Source: WHSW01 sp963769945
Lineage (GTDB): Bacteria > Actinomycetota > Thermoleophilia > Solirubrobacterales > 70-9
Length of the DNA: 64,000 nucleotides
Assembly (NCBI GenBank): GCA_963769945.1
Contig: CAVYOA010000020.1
Location: 1-64,000, forward strand
Direction of reading: 5' to 3'
Shown: one piece after another, positions 43,237 to 52,674 of the stretch
Layout: each line of letters opens with the position of its first letter
How positions within the stretch are numbered: position 1 is the stretch's first letter
Made by a program: the position numbers and the translations under genes
Notes under the pieces: generated by a model
Database searches by the model: none
Told to the model about the DNA's origin: nothing
Seen by the model: only the letters and a program-made list of their open reading frames with translations

Positions 43237-45105
43237 ATGTGTGGAATCGTCGGATACGTGGGCAACCGCCCTTGTCGTGATCTGCTCGTCGACGGCCTGC
43301 AGAAGCTCGAGTACCGCGGCTACGACTCGGCCGGGATCTCGCTGCTCAGCGACGGCGAGATCGACTCCGTGCGAGCGGTCGGCAACCTGGCCAACCTGCG
43401 GGCCGAGCTCGGCATGTTCGAGGACGACGGCGACGGCGGCTCCGCGGTGGCGGTGACGGCGCCGCCGGCGACGATCGGGCTCGCCCACACCCGTTGGGCG
43501 ACCCACGGCCGGGTCACCGAGGAGAACGCCCACCCGCACGGCGACTGCTCGGACAGCGTCCACATCGTGCTCAACGGCATCGTCGAGAACCACGGCGAGT
43601 TGCGGCGCGAGCTGGAGGCGGACGGGCACACGTTCAGCTCCGAGACGGACGCCGAGATCGTCGCCCACCTGATCGAGAAGCATTACGAGGGCGACCTGAC
43701 CGGGGCCGTGCGCGGCGCGTTCGCCGAGATGCGCGGCCACTACGCGTTCGTGGCAATGCACTCGGCGCACTCCCGGACGCTGGTCGCGGCCCGCCAGGAG
43801 TGCCCGCTGATCGTCGGACTCGGCGAGGACGAGACCTATGTCGCCTCGGCGATCCCGGCCTTCCTCGCTCAGACGCGCCGGGCGCTGGGATTGAAGAACG
43901 GCGAGATCGTCACCGTCGATCCCGACGGGGCACGGATCGAGGATGGCGAGGGACTGGCCGTCGAGCGCGAGGAGCTCGAGGTCACCTGGGACGAGGACGC
44001 GGCCGAGAAGGGCGGGTATCCAACCTTCATGCTGAAGGAGATCTACGAGCAGGCCGATGCGGTGGCCGAGACGATCACCGATCGGCTGCCGGACGTCGAC
44101 GCCGTCGACCTCTCGGAGCTCGAGATCGCGGAGGACCTGATCATCGGCATGCGCCGGATCGTGATCGTCGCCTGCGGCACGAGCTACCACGCCGGGCTCG
44201 TCGGTCGCTACGCGATCGAGCAATGGGCGCGGGTGCCGGTCGAGATGGACGTCGCCTCGGAGTACCGCTACCGGGATCCAGTCGTCGGCGCCGACGATCT
44301 GGTGATCGGCATCACCCAGTCGGGCGAGACCGCCGACACGCTGGCGGCGATGCGATTGGCGCGTGAGCGCGGGGCGACCGTGCTCGCCGTGACCAACGTG
44401 ATGGGCAGCCAGGCAACCCTTGACGCCGATGCCGTCCTCTTCACCCGCGCTGGGCTCGAGATCGGCGTTGCCGCGACCAAGACCTTCACCGCCCAGGTGG
44501 CGACCATGTACCTGCTCGGGCTCTGGATCGCACAGATCCGGGACACGTTGCCGGGACCGCGGATCGCCGAGCTGATCGCCGAGCTGAAGCGACTACCGTC
44601 GAAGATCCAGGAGACGTTGTCCTCGATCGACGACCCGGTGCAGCTGATCGCCGGCACGCACTACGAGCGGCGCTTCTTCCTCTATCTGGGGCGCAACATC
44701 TGTCTCCCGGTCTGTCTCGAGGGAGCCCTGAAGCTGAAGGAGATCTCCTACATCCCGACCGACGCCTACGCCGCCGGCGAGATGAAGCATGGTCCGATCG
44801 CACTACTCGACGAACGGACCCCGGTGATCGCCGTGACGACCGACAGCCCGGTGCTCGAGAAAGTGCTCTCCAACGTCTCCGAGGTGCGCGCCCGCGGCGC
44901 CGACGTGATCGCGGTCGCGACCGAGGGAGCCGAGGAGGTCGTCGAGGCGGCGGACCAGGTCCTGTTCGTGCCACGCACGGACTGGATCCTGCAGCCGATC
45001 CTCGCGGTGCTGCCACTCCAGCTTCTCGCCTACCACATCGCTCGGCTCAACGGCCTCAACGTCGACCAGCCGCGCAACCTCGCGAAAACCGTCACGGTCG
45101 AGTAG
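43237..45105 (+). CDS. glmS: Glutamine-fructose-6-phosphate aminotransferase GlmS, 622 aa
   Basis: GlmS makes GlcN-6-P from Fru-6-P and glutamine. The start must be ATG 43237, because the N-terminal Cys (MCGIVGYVGNRPCRDLL) is the glutaminase nucleophile; the frame upstream is spurious. The glutaminase domain has LAHTRWATHGRVTEENAHPH. Two SIS domains follow: IVACGTSYHAGLVGRYAIEQ with GITQSGETADTLAAMRLARE, and the LEGALKLKEISYIPTDAYAA plus GEMKHGPIALLDE region. It ends DQPRNLAKTVTVE, the conserved end. No interruption. Confidence 0.97.
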   Translation: MCGIVGYVGNRPCRDLLVDGLQKLEYRGYDSAGISLLSDGEIDSVRAVGNLANLRAELGMFEDDGDGGSAVAVTAPPATIGLAHTRWATHGRVTEENAHPHGDCSDSVHIVLNGIVENHGELRRELEADGHTFSSETDAEIVAHLIEKHYEGDLTGAVRGAFAEMRGHYAFVAMHSAHSRTLVAARQECPLIVGLGEDETYVASAIPAFLAQTRRALGLKNGEIVTVDPDGARIEDGEGLAVEREELEVTWDEDAAEKGGYPTFMLKEIYEQADAVAETITDRLPDVDAVDLSELEIAEDLIIGMRRIVIVACGTSYHAGLVGRYAIEQWARVPVEMDVASEYRYRDPVVGADDLVIGITQSGETADTLAAMRLARERGATVLAVTNVMGSQATLDADAVLFTRAGLEIGVAATKTFTAQVATMYLLGLWIAQIRDTLPGPRIAELIAELKRLPSKIQETLSSIDDPVQLIAGTHYERRFFLYLGRNICLPVCLEGALKLKEISYIPTDAYAAGEMKHGPIALLDERTPVIAVTTDSPVLEKVLSNVSEVRARGADVIAVATEGAEEVVEAADQVLFVPRTDWILQPILAVLPLQLLAYHIARLNGLNVDQPRNLAKTVTVE

Positions 45106-45139
45106 CCGTCTAGAGTGCCGCGACTGCTTGGGGGGACGT

Positions 45140-46699
45140 TTGCGACAACTCGTCGGCGTGCTGGCCGCTTGCCTGATCGCCGGCGCCACGACGACCGGCT
45201 GTGGCGACGGCGACGGGGCTGACCTCGCGACACTCACCCCTCCCGACGTGCCGCTCTACCTCGAGCTCGTGGTCCGGCCCGACGGCGACCAGGCGGAGGC
45301 GATCACCTCGTTCTCAGAGCGCCTGGCGGGCATCTCGGACCCGGGAGAGAGGCTGGCGGCCGCGGTCGACGATCAGCTCGCCGACAACGACGTCGAGCTC
45401 AGCTACGCGGAGGACGTCGAGCCGTGGCTGGGCGAGCACGCAGCGCTGTTCGTGCGCTCGTTCGAGGCCGGGCCGGCGGCCGCCGCCACGCCCGACTTCG
45501 CCCTCATCCTCGAGGCGGCCGACGCCGACGCCGCCGGCTCGTTCGTCGATCGCGTCGCCGAGTTGGACCCGGCCACCGCGCGGATGCGCAGTCACGCGGG
45601 CGTCGACTACTACGCGCTTGGCGCTCCGGACGGTGCGGCGATCGGACTCGTCGAAAATGCCGTCGTGGTCGGAACCGAGATGTCGCTTCGGGTCGCGGTC
45701 GACGCCGCCGATGGACAGTCGCTGGCGGAGAGCGAGGAGCATGCGGCTCGCGCCGCCGCGCTCGGTGAGGACCTGCTGGCGACCGCCTCGCTCGACCCGG
45801 CGGCGGTGCTCGAGGCGGCGACCACCTCCGGCGACGTCGCCCGCGCGGACCTGCGTCCCGTCGAGCCCCTGCTCGATGGACCGCTCTCGGAGCCGATCGC
45901 GATCGGGCTCTCGGCGACACCCGAGACCGCAACCGCCGACTTCGTCGCCATGGTCGATGATCGGCGCGAGATCGCCACCGACGTCTCACTGCTCGAGCCG
46001 CTGCCGGGCGACTCGTGGCTGGCGGCGGGCATGCCGGACTTCGGCCCGACGCTCAGGCTGCTGCTCGACAAGCTCAGCAACGGCGGGATTCCCGGGGGCA
46101 GCTCGATCGTCGAGCGGCTGCGCAACGAGACGGGAATCGACCTGGTCACGAACCTCAGCGCCTGGGTCGGGGACGCCGCCGGCTTTGCCCGCGGCACCGC
46201 CTTCCCCGGGCTGAGCGCCGGGGTGATCGCGGAGGTGAGCGATCCACGCCGTGCACGGGCATCGATCGACCTGCTCGAGGGGCTCGCCGAGCGCCAGACC
46301 GGCCTGCGCTCCGCGGGGCCGCCGGCGGGCACCGAGCACGGCTTCTCCCTCGGGTTGCCGAGCCTCGGCAGGGGGGTCGAGGCGGGGGTGGCCGGCGACC
46401 GGGTCGCGGCGGCGTTCGGCGGCACTGTCGCCGAGGCCCTCGACCCCGAGCAGCCGCTCGGCGAGAGCGAACGGTTTCGCTCCACTGTCGAGGCCCTCGG
46501 CGAGGGGTTCTCGCCCGGCTTCTACCTCGACCTGCCGGGAGCGCTGGCCGCAGCGCGCGCCTCCGGCGCCGCCGCCGCGCTCGACGATCCCGCCGCAGCC
46601 GCGCTCGCGGCGATCGAGCTCGTCAGCGCCGGCAGCCGGCTCGATGACCACCTCGGGGTGACCCGGGTGACGGCGACGCTCGCAGAGCAGGAGGACTGA
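45140..46699 (+). CDS. DUF3352-like lipoprotein, about 519 aa
   Basis: TTG 45140 (MRQLVGVLAACLIAGATTTG) or TTG 45128 starts it. The lipobox is ATTTGCGDG, so it is probably lipid anchored outside the membrane. The body reads PPDVPLYLELVVRPDGDQAE, FSERLAGISDPGERLAAAVD and, later, GDSWLAAGMPDFGPTLRLLL. This pattern is seen in DUF3352 proteins of actinobacteria, with low-sequence-identity alpha/beta repeats. Function unknown. It ends in the TGATG that starts acpS, so the two are coupled. Confidence 0.8.
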   Translation: MRQLVGVLAACLIAGATTTGCGDGDGADLATLTPPDVPLYLELVVRPDGDQAEAITSFSERLAGISDPGERLAAAVDDQLADNDVELSYAEDVEPWLGEHAALFVRSFEAGPAAAATPDFALILEAADADAAGSFVDRVAELDPATARMRSHAGVDYYALGAPDGAAIGLVENAVVVGTEMSLRVAVDAADGQSLAESEEHAARAAALGEDLLATASLDPAAVLEAATTSGDVARADLRPVEPLLDGPLSEPIAIGLSATPETATADFVAMVDDRREIATDVSLLEPLPGDSWLAAGMPDFGPTLRLLLDKLSNGGIPGGSSIVERLRNETGIDLVTNLSAWVGDAAGFARGTAFPGLSAGVIAEVSDPRRARASIDLLEGLAERQTGLRSAGPPAGTEHGFSLGLPSLGRGVEAGVAGDRVAAAFGGTVAEALDPEQPLGESERFRSTVEALGEGFSPGFYLDLPGALAAARASGAAAALDDPAAAALAAIELVSAGSRLDDHLGVTRVTATLAEQED

Positions 46700-47073
46700 T
46701 GGCCCCGGCGCCCGGGATCGGCATCGACCTGATCGAGATCGAGCGGCTCGAGCGGGCACTCGAACGACGTCCCGGCCTGCTCGAGCGCCTCTTCCGCGCC
46801 GACGAGATCGAGGCCTGCGCGACGCGCGCCCGCCCGGGGCGCCACCTGGCGGCGCGGTTCGCGGCCAAGGAGGCGGCCCTGAAGGCGCTCGGGATCGGAG
46901 GCCTGCGGATGCGCGAGGTCGAGGTCGTCGGCGGGAACGAGCTTCCGCCACGCCTGGTCCTGCACGAGAGCGTCGCCGAGGAGGCCGAGCGCCAGGGGGT
47001 CGAGCTCGCGGTCTCGCTCAGCCACTCGCGCGAGCTCGCAACCGCGGTCGTGGTCGCCGAGCGCCCGAGCTGA
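46699..47073 (+). CDS. acpS: Holo-[acyl-carrier-protein] synthase, 124 aa
   Basis: AcpS moves the phosphopantetheine arm of CoA to acyl carrier protein. The sequence has PGIGIDLIEIERLERALERR with the metal Asp, LFRADEIEACATRARPGRHL, and ARFAAKEAALKALGIGGLRM, whose KE pair completes the site. LAVSLSHSRELATAVVVAE closes the fold. Length is normal. ATG 46699 shares a base with the previous stop. nnr follows 37 bases later, a common order in actinobacteria (acpS-nnr-alr). Confidence 0.95.
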   Translation: MAPAPGIGIDLIEIERLERALERRPGLLERLFRADEIEACATRARPGRHLAARFAAKEAALKALGIGGLRMREVEVVGGNELPPRLVLHESVAEEAERQGVELAVSLSHSRELATAVVVAERPS

Positions 47074-47110
47074 TCCGCAGGTCCGCGGCGCCGACTACCC
47101 TGCGCTCGGG

Positions 47111-48652
47111 ATGCCGGACTGGCTCGAGCCACTGCACGACGCTGCCTCGATGAGGGCCACGGACGCTTGGGCGATCGAGCAGCAGGGCGTCCCCTCGCTG
47201 GAGCTGATGGAGGCGGCGGGCCGCGCCGTCGCCGAGGCCGCGCTCGGCCTCGCCCGCCCGGGGCCGGCACGGGCCGTGTGCGGCAAGGGGAACAACGGGG
47301 GTGACGGAATCGTCGCCGCGCGCCACCTTGCCGCCGCCGGGCTGGAGTGCGAGGTGATGCTGATCGCGCCGCCGGGGGAGCTGTCCGCCGATGCGCGCGC
47401 CAACCTCGAGCGCTTCGAGGGGCCGGTGAGCGAGCTCGGCGCGGAGGCGCCGGCGAGCCGGCTCGGGGGCTCGGGAGTGATTGTCGATGCGATCTTCGGA
47501 ACCGGGTTCGCCGGCGCCGCCCGCGGACCGGCGGCCGCTGCGATCGAAGCGCTCAACCTCGTCGACGCGCCGGTGGTCGCGGCCGACATCGCCTCCGGGG
47601 TCGACGCTTCCACCGGCGAGGTCGAAGGGCCGGCGGTGCCGGCGGACGCGACCGTGAGCTTTCACGCCGCCAAGCTCGGGCACTGGATCGCCCCGGGAAA
47701 GCGCCATGCCGGGGAGCTCGTCGTCGCGCCGATCGGGATTCCCGCAGGCGCCCCTCAGGATCCCGCGGGCGGGCTGATCCGCGAGCCCGTGCTGGCGTTG
47801 GCACCCGCCCGGGACGCCGCGTCGACCAAGTTCAGCTCCGGCCAGGTCCTGATCGCGGGTGGATCCCGCGGGCTCACCGGCTCGGTCTGCATGGCCGCGG
47901 AGGCCGCGATTCGCTCCGGTGCCGGCTACGCGACCGTCGCGGTGCCGGCCGAGCTCGAGGCGATCTTCGAGGTCAAGCTCACCGAGGCGATGTCGATCGG
48001 TTGCCCGAGTGCCGACGGGGCGCTCGCCGTGGCCGCCGCCGAACCGATCATCGCCGCGGCCGAGCGCGCCGCGGCGGTCGCCGTCGGCCCCGGGCTCGGC
48101 CGCGCTGAGGCGGCTCGCCCGCTGGTGGCCGAGCTCGCGCGCCGGATCGCGGCGCCGCTGGTGATCGATGCGGGAGGGCTCGACGCGGTGGCCAACGACC
48201 TCGAACAGCTCGCCGCCCGCGAGGCCGCTACGGTGCTGACCCCGCACGCGGGGGAGCTCGGGCGGCTGCTGGAGATCGGATCATCGGCCGTCGACGCCCG
48301 CAGGTTGGCGAGCGCCCGCGAGGCCGCCGCACGGGCCGAAGCCGTGGTCGTGCTCAAGGGGGATGACACGATCGCGGTCGGTCCCGACGGCCGGCCGCTC
48401 GTCAACGGGCTCTCCAGCCCGGGGCTGGCGACCGCCGGCACCGGCGACGTGCTCACTGGGATCGTCGCCGCCCTGCTGGCCCGCGGGCTCGGACCGCGTG
48501 AGGCCGTCGCGACCGCGGTCTACGGTCACGCGCGCGCGGCCCGGTTCGCGGCCCGCCGGGTCGGAGGGGCGGAGGCGGTCGTCGCCGGGGACGTGATCGC
48601 CGCGCTCGGGGCAGGGCTCGGCGCTGCGCCCGGCGGCGAGCGTCCGGCGTGA
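47111..48652 (+). CDS. nnr: Bifunctional NAD(P)H-hydrate repair enzyme, 513 aa
   Basis: This fused enzyme repairs hydrated NAD(P)H. Residues about 1-215 are the epimerase (YjeF_N): AWAIEQQGVPSLELMEAAGR, VCGKGNNGGDGIVAARHLAA, VVAADIASGVDASTGEVEGP. Residues 225-500 are the ADP-dependent dehydratase with a carbohydrate-kinase fold: GQVLIAGGSRGLTGSVCMAA, VLTPHAGELGRLLEIG, VVLKGDDTIAVGPDGR, GLATAGTGDVLTGIVAALLA. The catalytic Asp is in GTGD. Start ATG 47111; the stop overlaps the alr start (GTGA). Confidence 0.95.
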   Translation: MPDWLEPLHDAASMRATDAWAIEQQGVPSLELMEAAGRAVAEAALGLARPGPARAVCGKGNNGGDGIVAARHLAAAGLECEVMLIAPPGELSADARANLERFEGPVSELGAEAPASRLGGSGVIVDAIFGTGFAGAARGPAAAAIEALNLVDAPVVAADIASGVDASTGEVEGPAVPADATVSFHAAKLGHWIAPGKRHAGELVVAPIGIPAGAPQDPAGGLIREPVLALAPARDAASTKFSSGQVLIAGGSRGLTGSVCMAAEAAIRSGAGYATVAVPAELEAIFEVKLTEAMSIGCPSADGALAVAAAEPIIAAAERAAAVAVGPGLGRAEAARPLVAELARRIAAPLVIDAGGLDAVANDLEQLAAREAATVLTPHAGELGRLLEIGSSAVDARRLASAREAAARAEAVVVLKGDDTIAVGPDGRPLVNGLSSPGLATAGTGDVLTGIVAALLARGLGPREAVATAVYGHARAARFAARRVGGAEAVVAGDVIAALGAGLGAAPGGERPA

Positions 48653-49785
48653 CGTCGCCGCGCCCGGTCACCGTCTCGCGCGCGAGCGCCACGATCGACC
48701 TCGGCGCGGTCGAGCGCAACTGCGCCCGGCTGCGCGACCGGCTCGAGGGCGGCGCCGCCCTCTGCGCCGTGGTCAAGGCGGACGGCTACGGACACGGAGC
48801 CGCCGCCTGCGCGCGCGCCGCGCAGGCGGGCGGCGCGGATTGGCTCGCTGTGGCGAGCGCCGGCGAGGCAAGAGCGCTTCGCGAGCAGCTCGGCGACGCG
48901 CGGCTCTTGGTCCTGGGCGCGATGACGGAGGCCGACCTCGACCTGGCGCTCGGCGCCGATGCGGACGTCACCGTGTGGCGAGCCGGGTTTCTCGACCTGG
49001 TCGAGGCGCGCGGGGCGGCGCTCGGGATCAGACCCCGCGTCCACGTCAAGTACGACACCGGGATGGGCAGGCTGGGTGAACGCGATCCGACCGCCGTCGC
49101 CACCGTGGTCGAGCGAGCCGCGGCCGGGACGGTCGAGGCCGCCGGCCTGTGGACCCACTTCGCCACCGCCGACGAGCCGGGGTCGGCGTTCTTCGAGCAG
49201 CAGCTCGCCCGCTTTCGCGAGCTCGCGTTGCCGTTGCGCGAGCGGTTTCCGGGCCTGCTCCTGCACGCCGCCAACAGCGCCGCGACGCTGCGCGAGCCCG
49301 GATCCCACCTCGACATGGTGCGCTGCGGGATTGCGATCTACGGGCTCGATCCGTTCGGGGAGAACCCGGCGGCGCGCGACCTCGAGCCGGCGCTCGAGCT
49401 GCACTCCTACGTCGCCGACGTGAAGCCCTTCGAGCCCGGAGCGTCGGCCGGCTACGGGCGTCATTGGCGGGCCAGCGAGGCAACCGCGGTGGGGGTGCTT
49501 CCGATCGGCTACGGCGACGGCTTCCGCCGGGCGCTCTCCAACAACGCCGACGTCCTCGTCCGAGGTCGACGCCGGCCGGTGGTCGGGACGATCTCGATGG
49601 ACAACGTCACCATCGACCTCGGCCCCGAGCCCGATGTCGTGCCCGGGGACCCGGCGGTGCTGATCGGCGCACAGGGTGGTGAGCGGGTGCTCGCGGAGGA
49701 GATCGCCCGCCGGATGGCGACGATCAACTACGAGGTGACGACGGCGATCGCGCCGCGCGTCCCGCGGGAGTTCACGCGTTCGTGA
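48649..49785 (+). CDS. alr: Alanine racemase, 378 aa
   Basis: Alr makes D-alanine for murein using PLP. The PLP lysine lies in ALCAVVKADGYGHGAAACAR. The barrel includes VHVKYDTGMGRLGERD and EAAGLWTHFATADEPGSAFF. The C-terminal domain holds the second catalytic Tyr in GASAGYGRHWRASEATAVGV, and PIGYGDGFRRALSNNADVLV. It ends INYEVTTAIAPRVPREFTR. GTG 48649 overlaps the nnr stop; the stop overlaps the next GTG. Length is typical. Confidence 0.95.
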   Translation: MTSPRPVTVSRASATIDLGAVERNCARLRDRLEGGAALCAVVKADGYGHGAAACARAAQAGGADWLAVASAGEARALREQLGDARLLVLGAMTEADLDLALGADADVTVWRAGFLDLVEARGAALGIRPRVHVKYDTGMGRLGERDPTAVATVVERAAAGTVEAAGLWTHFATADEPGSAFFEQQLARFRELALPLRERFPGLLLHAANSAATLREPGSHLDMVRCGIAIYGLDPFGENPAARDLEPALELHSYVADVKPFEPGASAGYGRHWRASEATAVGVLPIGYGDGFRRALSNNADVLVRGRRRPVVGTISMDNVTIDLGPEPDVVPGDPAVLIGAQGGERVLAEEIARRMATINYEVTTAIAPRVPREFTRS

Positions 49786-51210
49786 GCCTCGCCGATGCTC
49801 TGCGCTCGGCGTCGGCGGCAGGTGTGGCGCGCGGCGCCCTCGCCGAGGGCGAGGATGCGTGGATCGTCGGTGGCGCGGTTCGTGACGCGATCCGCGGCCG
49901 CCCGGTGGTCGACCTCGACCTCGCCGTCGACGGCGACGAGCGGGGCTTCGCACGAGGCATCGCCGAGCGCGCCGGAGGTGTCGCCTTCGAGCTCTCGGCC
50001 GAGTTCGGCACCTGGCGAGCGCTCGCCGCCGACCGCAGCTGGCATGCCGACGTCGCCCGTCTGCGCGGCCCGACGATCGAGGCGGATCTCGGTCAGCGCG
50101 ACTTCACCGCCAACGCGATCGCCGTTTCGCTGCGCGACCCTGCCGCGGGCCCGATTGATCCCACCGGTGGCGCCGCCGACCTCGAGGCGGGCGTGCTGCG
50201 GGCGGTCTCGGCGCGCAGCTTCGCCGAGGACCCGCTGCGGATCCTGCGCGCGGCCCGGCTCGGCGCCGAGCTCGGCCTCGAGCCGGCGCCCGGGACCCGC
50301 GAGCTGGCGCTCGAGTCGTCGACTCGCGCCGGCGAGCCGGCCGGGGAGCGCCAGCTCGCCGAGCTGCGGCTGTTGATCTCCGGGGCGGATCCGATCGCCG
50401 GCCTGCGGTTGCTCGACGAGCTCGGGGCGACGGCCGCCGTGCTGCCGGAGCTCGCCGCGCTGCGAGGCGTGATCCAGAACCCGAACCACCACCTCGACGT
50501 CCACGATCACACGATCGAGGTGCTCGAGCAACTGCTCGCGGTCGAGCGCGACCTCGACCGCTACGCCGGCGAGGCTGCCGGAGAGGTGCGCATGCTGCTC
50601 GACCAGCCGCTCGCCGACGATTTCAGTCGCGGCGCGGCGCTTCGCTTCGGCGCCGTCCTGCACGACGTCGGCAAGCCGGTGACGCGCCGGCAGCATCCCG
50701 ATGGCATGCGTCTCCTTCATCGGCCACGATCGCGAGGGGGCCTCGATCGTCGCCGCGGCGTGCGTGCGGCTGAAGGCGAGCCGGGCGTTGAGCCGCCACC
50801 TGGAGGCGCTCGCCCTCCATCACCTCCACCTCGGGTTCATGGCCCGCGAGCGCCCGCTCTCGCGCCGGCGCGAGTACGAGTACCTGCGCCTGACCGCGCC
50901 GGTCGCCGCCGACGTCACCCTGCTGACGATCGCGGACCGGCTCTCGGCGCGGGGCAGCGGACCGACCGCGTCGGCGGCGATGATCGAGGCCCACCTCGAG
51001 CTCGCCCGCGAGCTGCTTCCGGCGGCGGTGCGCTGGCACCGCGACGGACCTCCCCGGGCGCCGCTCGCCGGCGATCAGCTCGCCGCTGCGATCGGGATCG
51101 AGCCCGGGCCCGAGCTCGGACGCTTGATCGGCGAGATCGAAGGGGCGGTCTACACCGGCGAGGTCGAGACCGCCGAGGACGCAATCGCGCTCGCCAAGCG
51201 CCTGCAATAG
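49782..51210 (+). CDS. CCA-adding/poly(A) polymerase family nucleotidyltransferase, one frameshift
   Basis: GTG 49782. The nucleotidyltransferase head has DAWIVGGAVRDAIRGRPVVD and LDLAVDGD, with the two metal aspartates. It continues with ADLGQRDFTANAIAV and FAEDPLRILRAARLGAELGL, the family pattern. The HD domain reads NPNHHLDVHDHTIEVLEQLL and AVLHDVGKP. Near 50,705 the frame breaks; the other frame carries on with SFIGHDREGASIVAAACVRL and ends ALAKRLQ at TAG 51208. CCA enzymes are essential, so a single sequence error is likely. The exact activity (CCA addition or A addition) is not decided. Confidence 0.85.
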
Positions 51211-51227
51211 GCTGGCGCCGCCCCGCA

Positions 51228-51647
51228 ATGTCGGATTGCATCTTCTGCGACATCGTCGCCGGCGACGCCCCGGCCGAGATCGTCGACTCGGACGAGGACA
51301 CGGTCGCGTTCATGGACATCAACCCGGCGACTCCCGGCCACGCGCTGGTCGTGCCGCGCGCCCACTCGGCGGACCTGATCGAGATCTCCGACCTCGACCT
51401 CGAGCGGACCACGCTCGCCGCGCGCCGGCTCGCGGTCCGGATCGAGCGCGCGCTCGAGCCGGCGGGGTTCAACATCCTCAACGCATGCCGCTCCGCCGCC
51501 TGGCAGACGGTCTTTCACTTCCACCTCCACGTCATCCCGCGCTATCGGGACGATCCGCTGAAGCTGCCCTGGATCCCGCGCGGTGCCGAGAGCGACGAGA
51601 TCGCGCGCACCGCGGCGCTGATCCGAAACGGAGCCGGCGATGGCTGA
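51228..51647 (+). CDS. HIT-family nucleotide hydrolase, 139 aa
   Basis: ATG 51228 starts MSDCIFCDIVAGDAPAEIVD with the CxxC-type beginning of HIT proteins. The catalytic histidine triad is VFHFHLHVIPRY. The middle shows DTVAFMDINPATPGHALVVP. These are Hint/Fhit relatives that hydrolyse nucleoside phosphoramidates or dinucleotides; the substrate here is unknown. The stop overlaps the next ATG by 8 bases, so it is coupled with the enoyl-CoA hydratase gene. Confidence 0.93.
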   Translation: MSDCIFCDIVAGDAPAEIVDSDEDTVAFMDINPATPGHALVVPRAHSADLIEISDLDLERTTLAARRLAVRIERALEPAGFNILNACRSAAWQTVFHFHLHVIPRYRDDPLKLPWIPRGAESDEIARTAALIRNGAGDG

Positions 51648-52428
51648 GCCGACGATCACTGCCCGCTTCGAGGGCGACGTCGCCTCGATCGTGCTCTCGA
51701 ACCCGCCGCTGAACCTGTTCACCGACACAGCCTTCGACGAGCTGATGAGCTGCCTCGACGAGGTCGAGGGCTCCGGCGCCCGGGCGCTGGTCTGGCGTGC
51801 CGAGGGCGAGATCTTCACCGGGGGCGTCGACGTGCACGGGTTCCAGCGCATCGCCGAGGGAGAGCCGGCCGACGCCACCGCGCTCGCCGACCCGCTGATC
51901 AGGGGCGTACAGCGACTCGAGGCGCTCGAGATCCCGACCCTGGCCCTGGTGCATGGGCTCTGTCTCACGGCCGGGCTCGAGATCGCGCTCGGCTGCGATC
52001 TGATCTGGGCCGAGGAGTCGTCGCAGTTCGGGCTCGTCGAGGCGGTCGTCGGGTTGACGCCGGGAGCGGGCGGGACACAGCGAATCGCCGAGCGCGCAGG
52101 CGCCGGGCGGGCGCGCGAGTTCGTCTTCACCGGCGGGCTCTACGACGCGGCGACTCTGACCCGCTGGGGCGTGATCAACCGGGTCGTACCCGACGGCACC
52201 GTGCACGAGAAGGGAATGAGGTTTGCCGCGCGCCTCGCGGCCGGCCCGACCAGGGCGCATGCGGCGACGAAGCGAATCGTGCGTGCGTTCTCGGACCATG
52301 GCCTGGCGGCGGCCGACGAGATCACCCCGGAGCGGTTCGCCGACCTGTTCGCCACCGAGGACCTGCGTAACGCGGTCCGCTCGTTTCTCGAGCAGGGGCC
52401 CGGCAAGGCCGAGTTCGAGGGCAAGTAG
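51640..52428 (+). CDS. Enoyl-CoA hydratase/isomerase family protein, 262 aa
   Basis: A crotonase-fold enzyme. It begins ITARFEGDVASIVLSNPPLN, then has FTGGVDVHGFQ, the oxyanion-hole region LALVHGLCLTAGLEIALGCD and the ESSQFGLVEAVVGLTPGAGG helix. The usual second glutamate of hydratases (in GxxPExG) is replaced here by VGLTPGAGG, so it may be an isomerase, a hydrolase or another crotonase rather than a true hydratase. Length is normal. The reaction cannot be stated. Confidence 0.88.
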   Translation: MAEPTITARFEGDVASIVLSNPPLNLFTDTAFDELMSCLDEVEGSGARALVWRAEGEIFTGGVDVHGFQRIAEGEPADATALADPLIRGVQRLEALEIPTLALVHGLCLTAGLEIALGCDLIWAEESSQFGLVEAVVGLTPGAGGTQRIAERAGAGRAREFVFTGGLYDAATLTRWGVINRVVPDGTVHEKGMRFAARLAAGPTRAHAATKRIVRAFSDHGLAAADEITPERFADLFATEDLRNAVRSFLEQGPGKAEFEGK

Positions 52429-52447
52429 CCGCTACTCTGGCCCGCGG

Positions 52448-52666
52448 ATGTCGAAGGAAGAGAAGATCGAGATGGAGGGCGAGGTCACCGAGGCCCTGCC
52501 CAACACGATGTTCAAGGTCAAGCTCGACAACGACCACGAGGTGCTCGGACACATCTCGGGCAAGATGCGCCGCCATTACATCCGCATCCTGCCGGGCGAT
52601 CGGGTCAAGATCGAGCTCTCGCCCTACGACCTCGACCGCGGCCGGATCACCTACCGCTACAAGTAG
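52448..52666 (+). CDS. infA: Translation initiation factor IF-1, 72 aa
   Basis: ATG 52448 gives SKEEKIEMEGEVTEALPNTM, FKVKLDNDHEVLGHISGKMR and RHYIRILPGDRVKIELSPYD, then LDRGRITYRYK. This is a complete single OB-fold of exactly the family length. IF-1 binds the ribosomal A site. It stands alone here, not in the usual ribosomal protein operon; an rpmJ-like gene does not follow. The convergent secreted repeat gene ends 9 bases later. Confidence 0.96.
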   Translation: MSKEEKIEMEGEVTEALPNTMFKVKLDNDHEVLGHISGKMRRHYIRILPGDRVKIELSPYDLDRGRITYRYK

Positions 52667-52674
52667 CGGGCTGG

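Noticed and set aside
49728..50720. A 330-codon minus-strand frame opposite the CCA-family enzyme
   Set aside because: It is antisense to clear nucleotidyltransferase motifs, with no ribosome binding site or domain.
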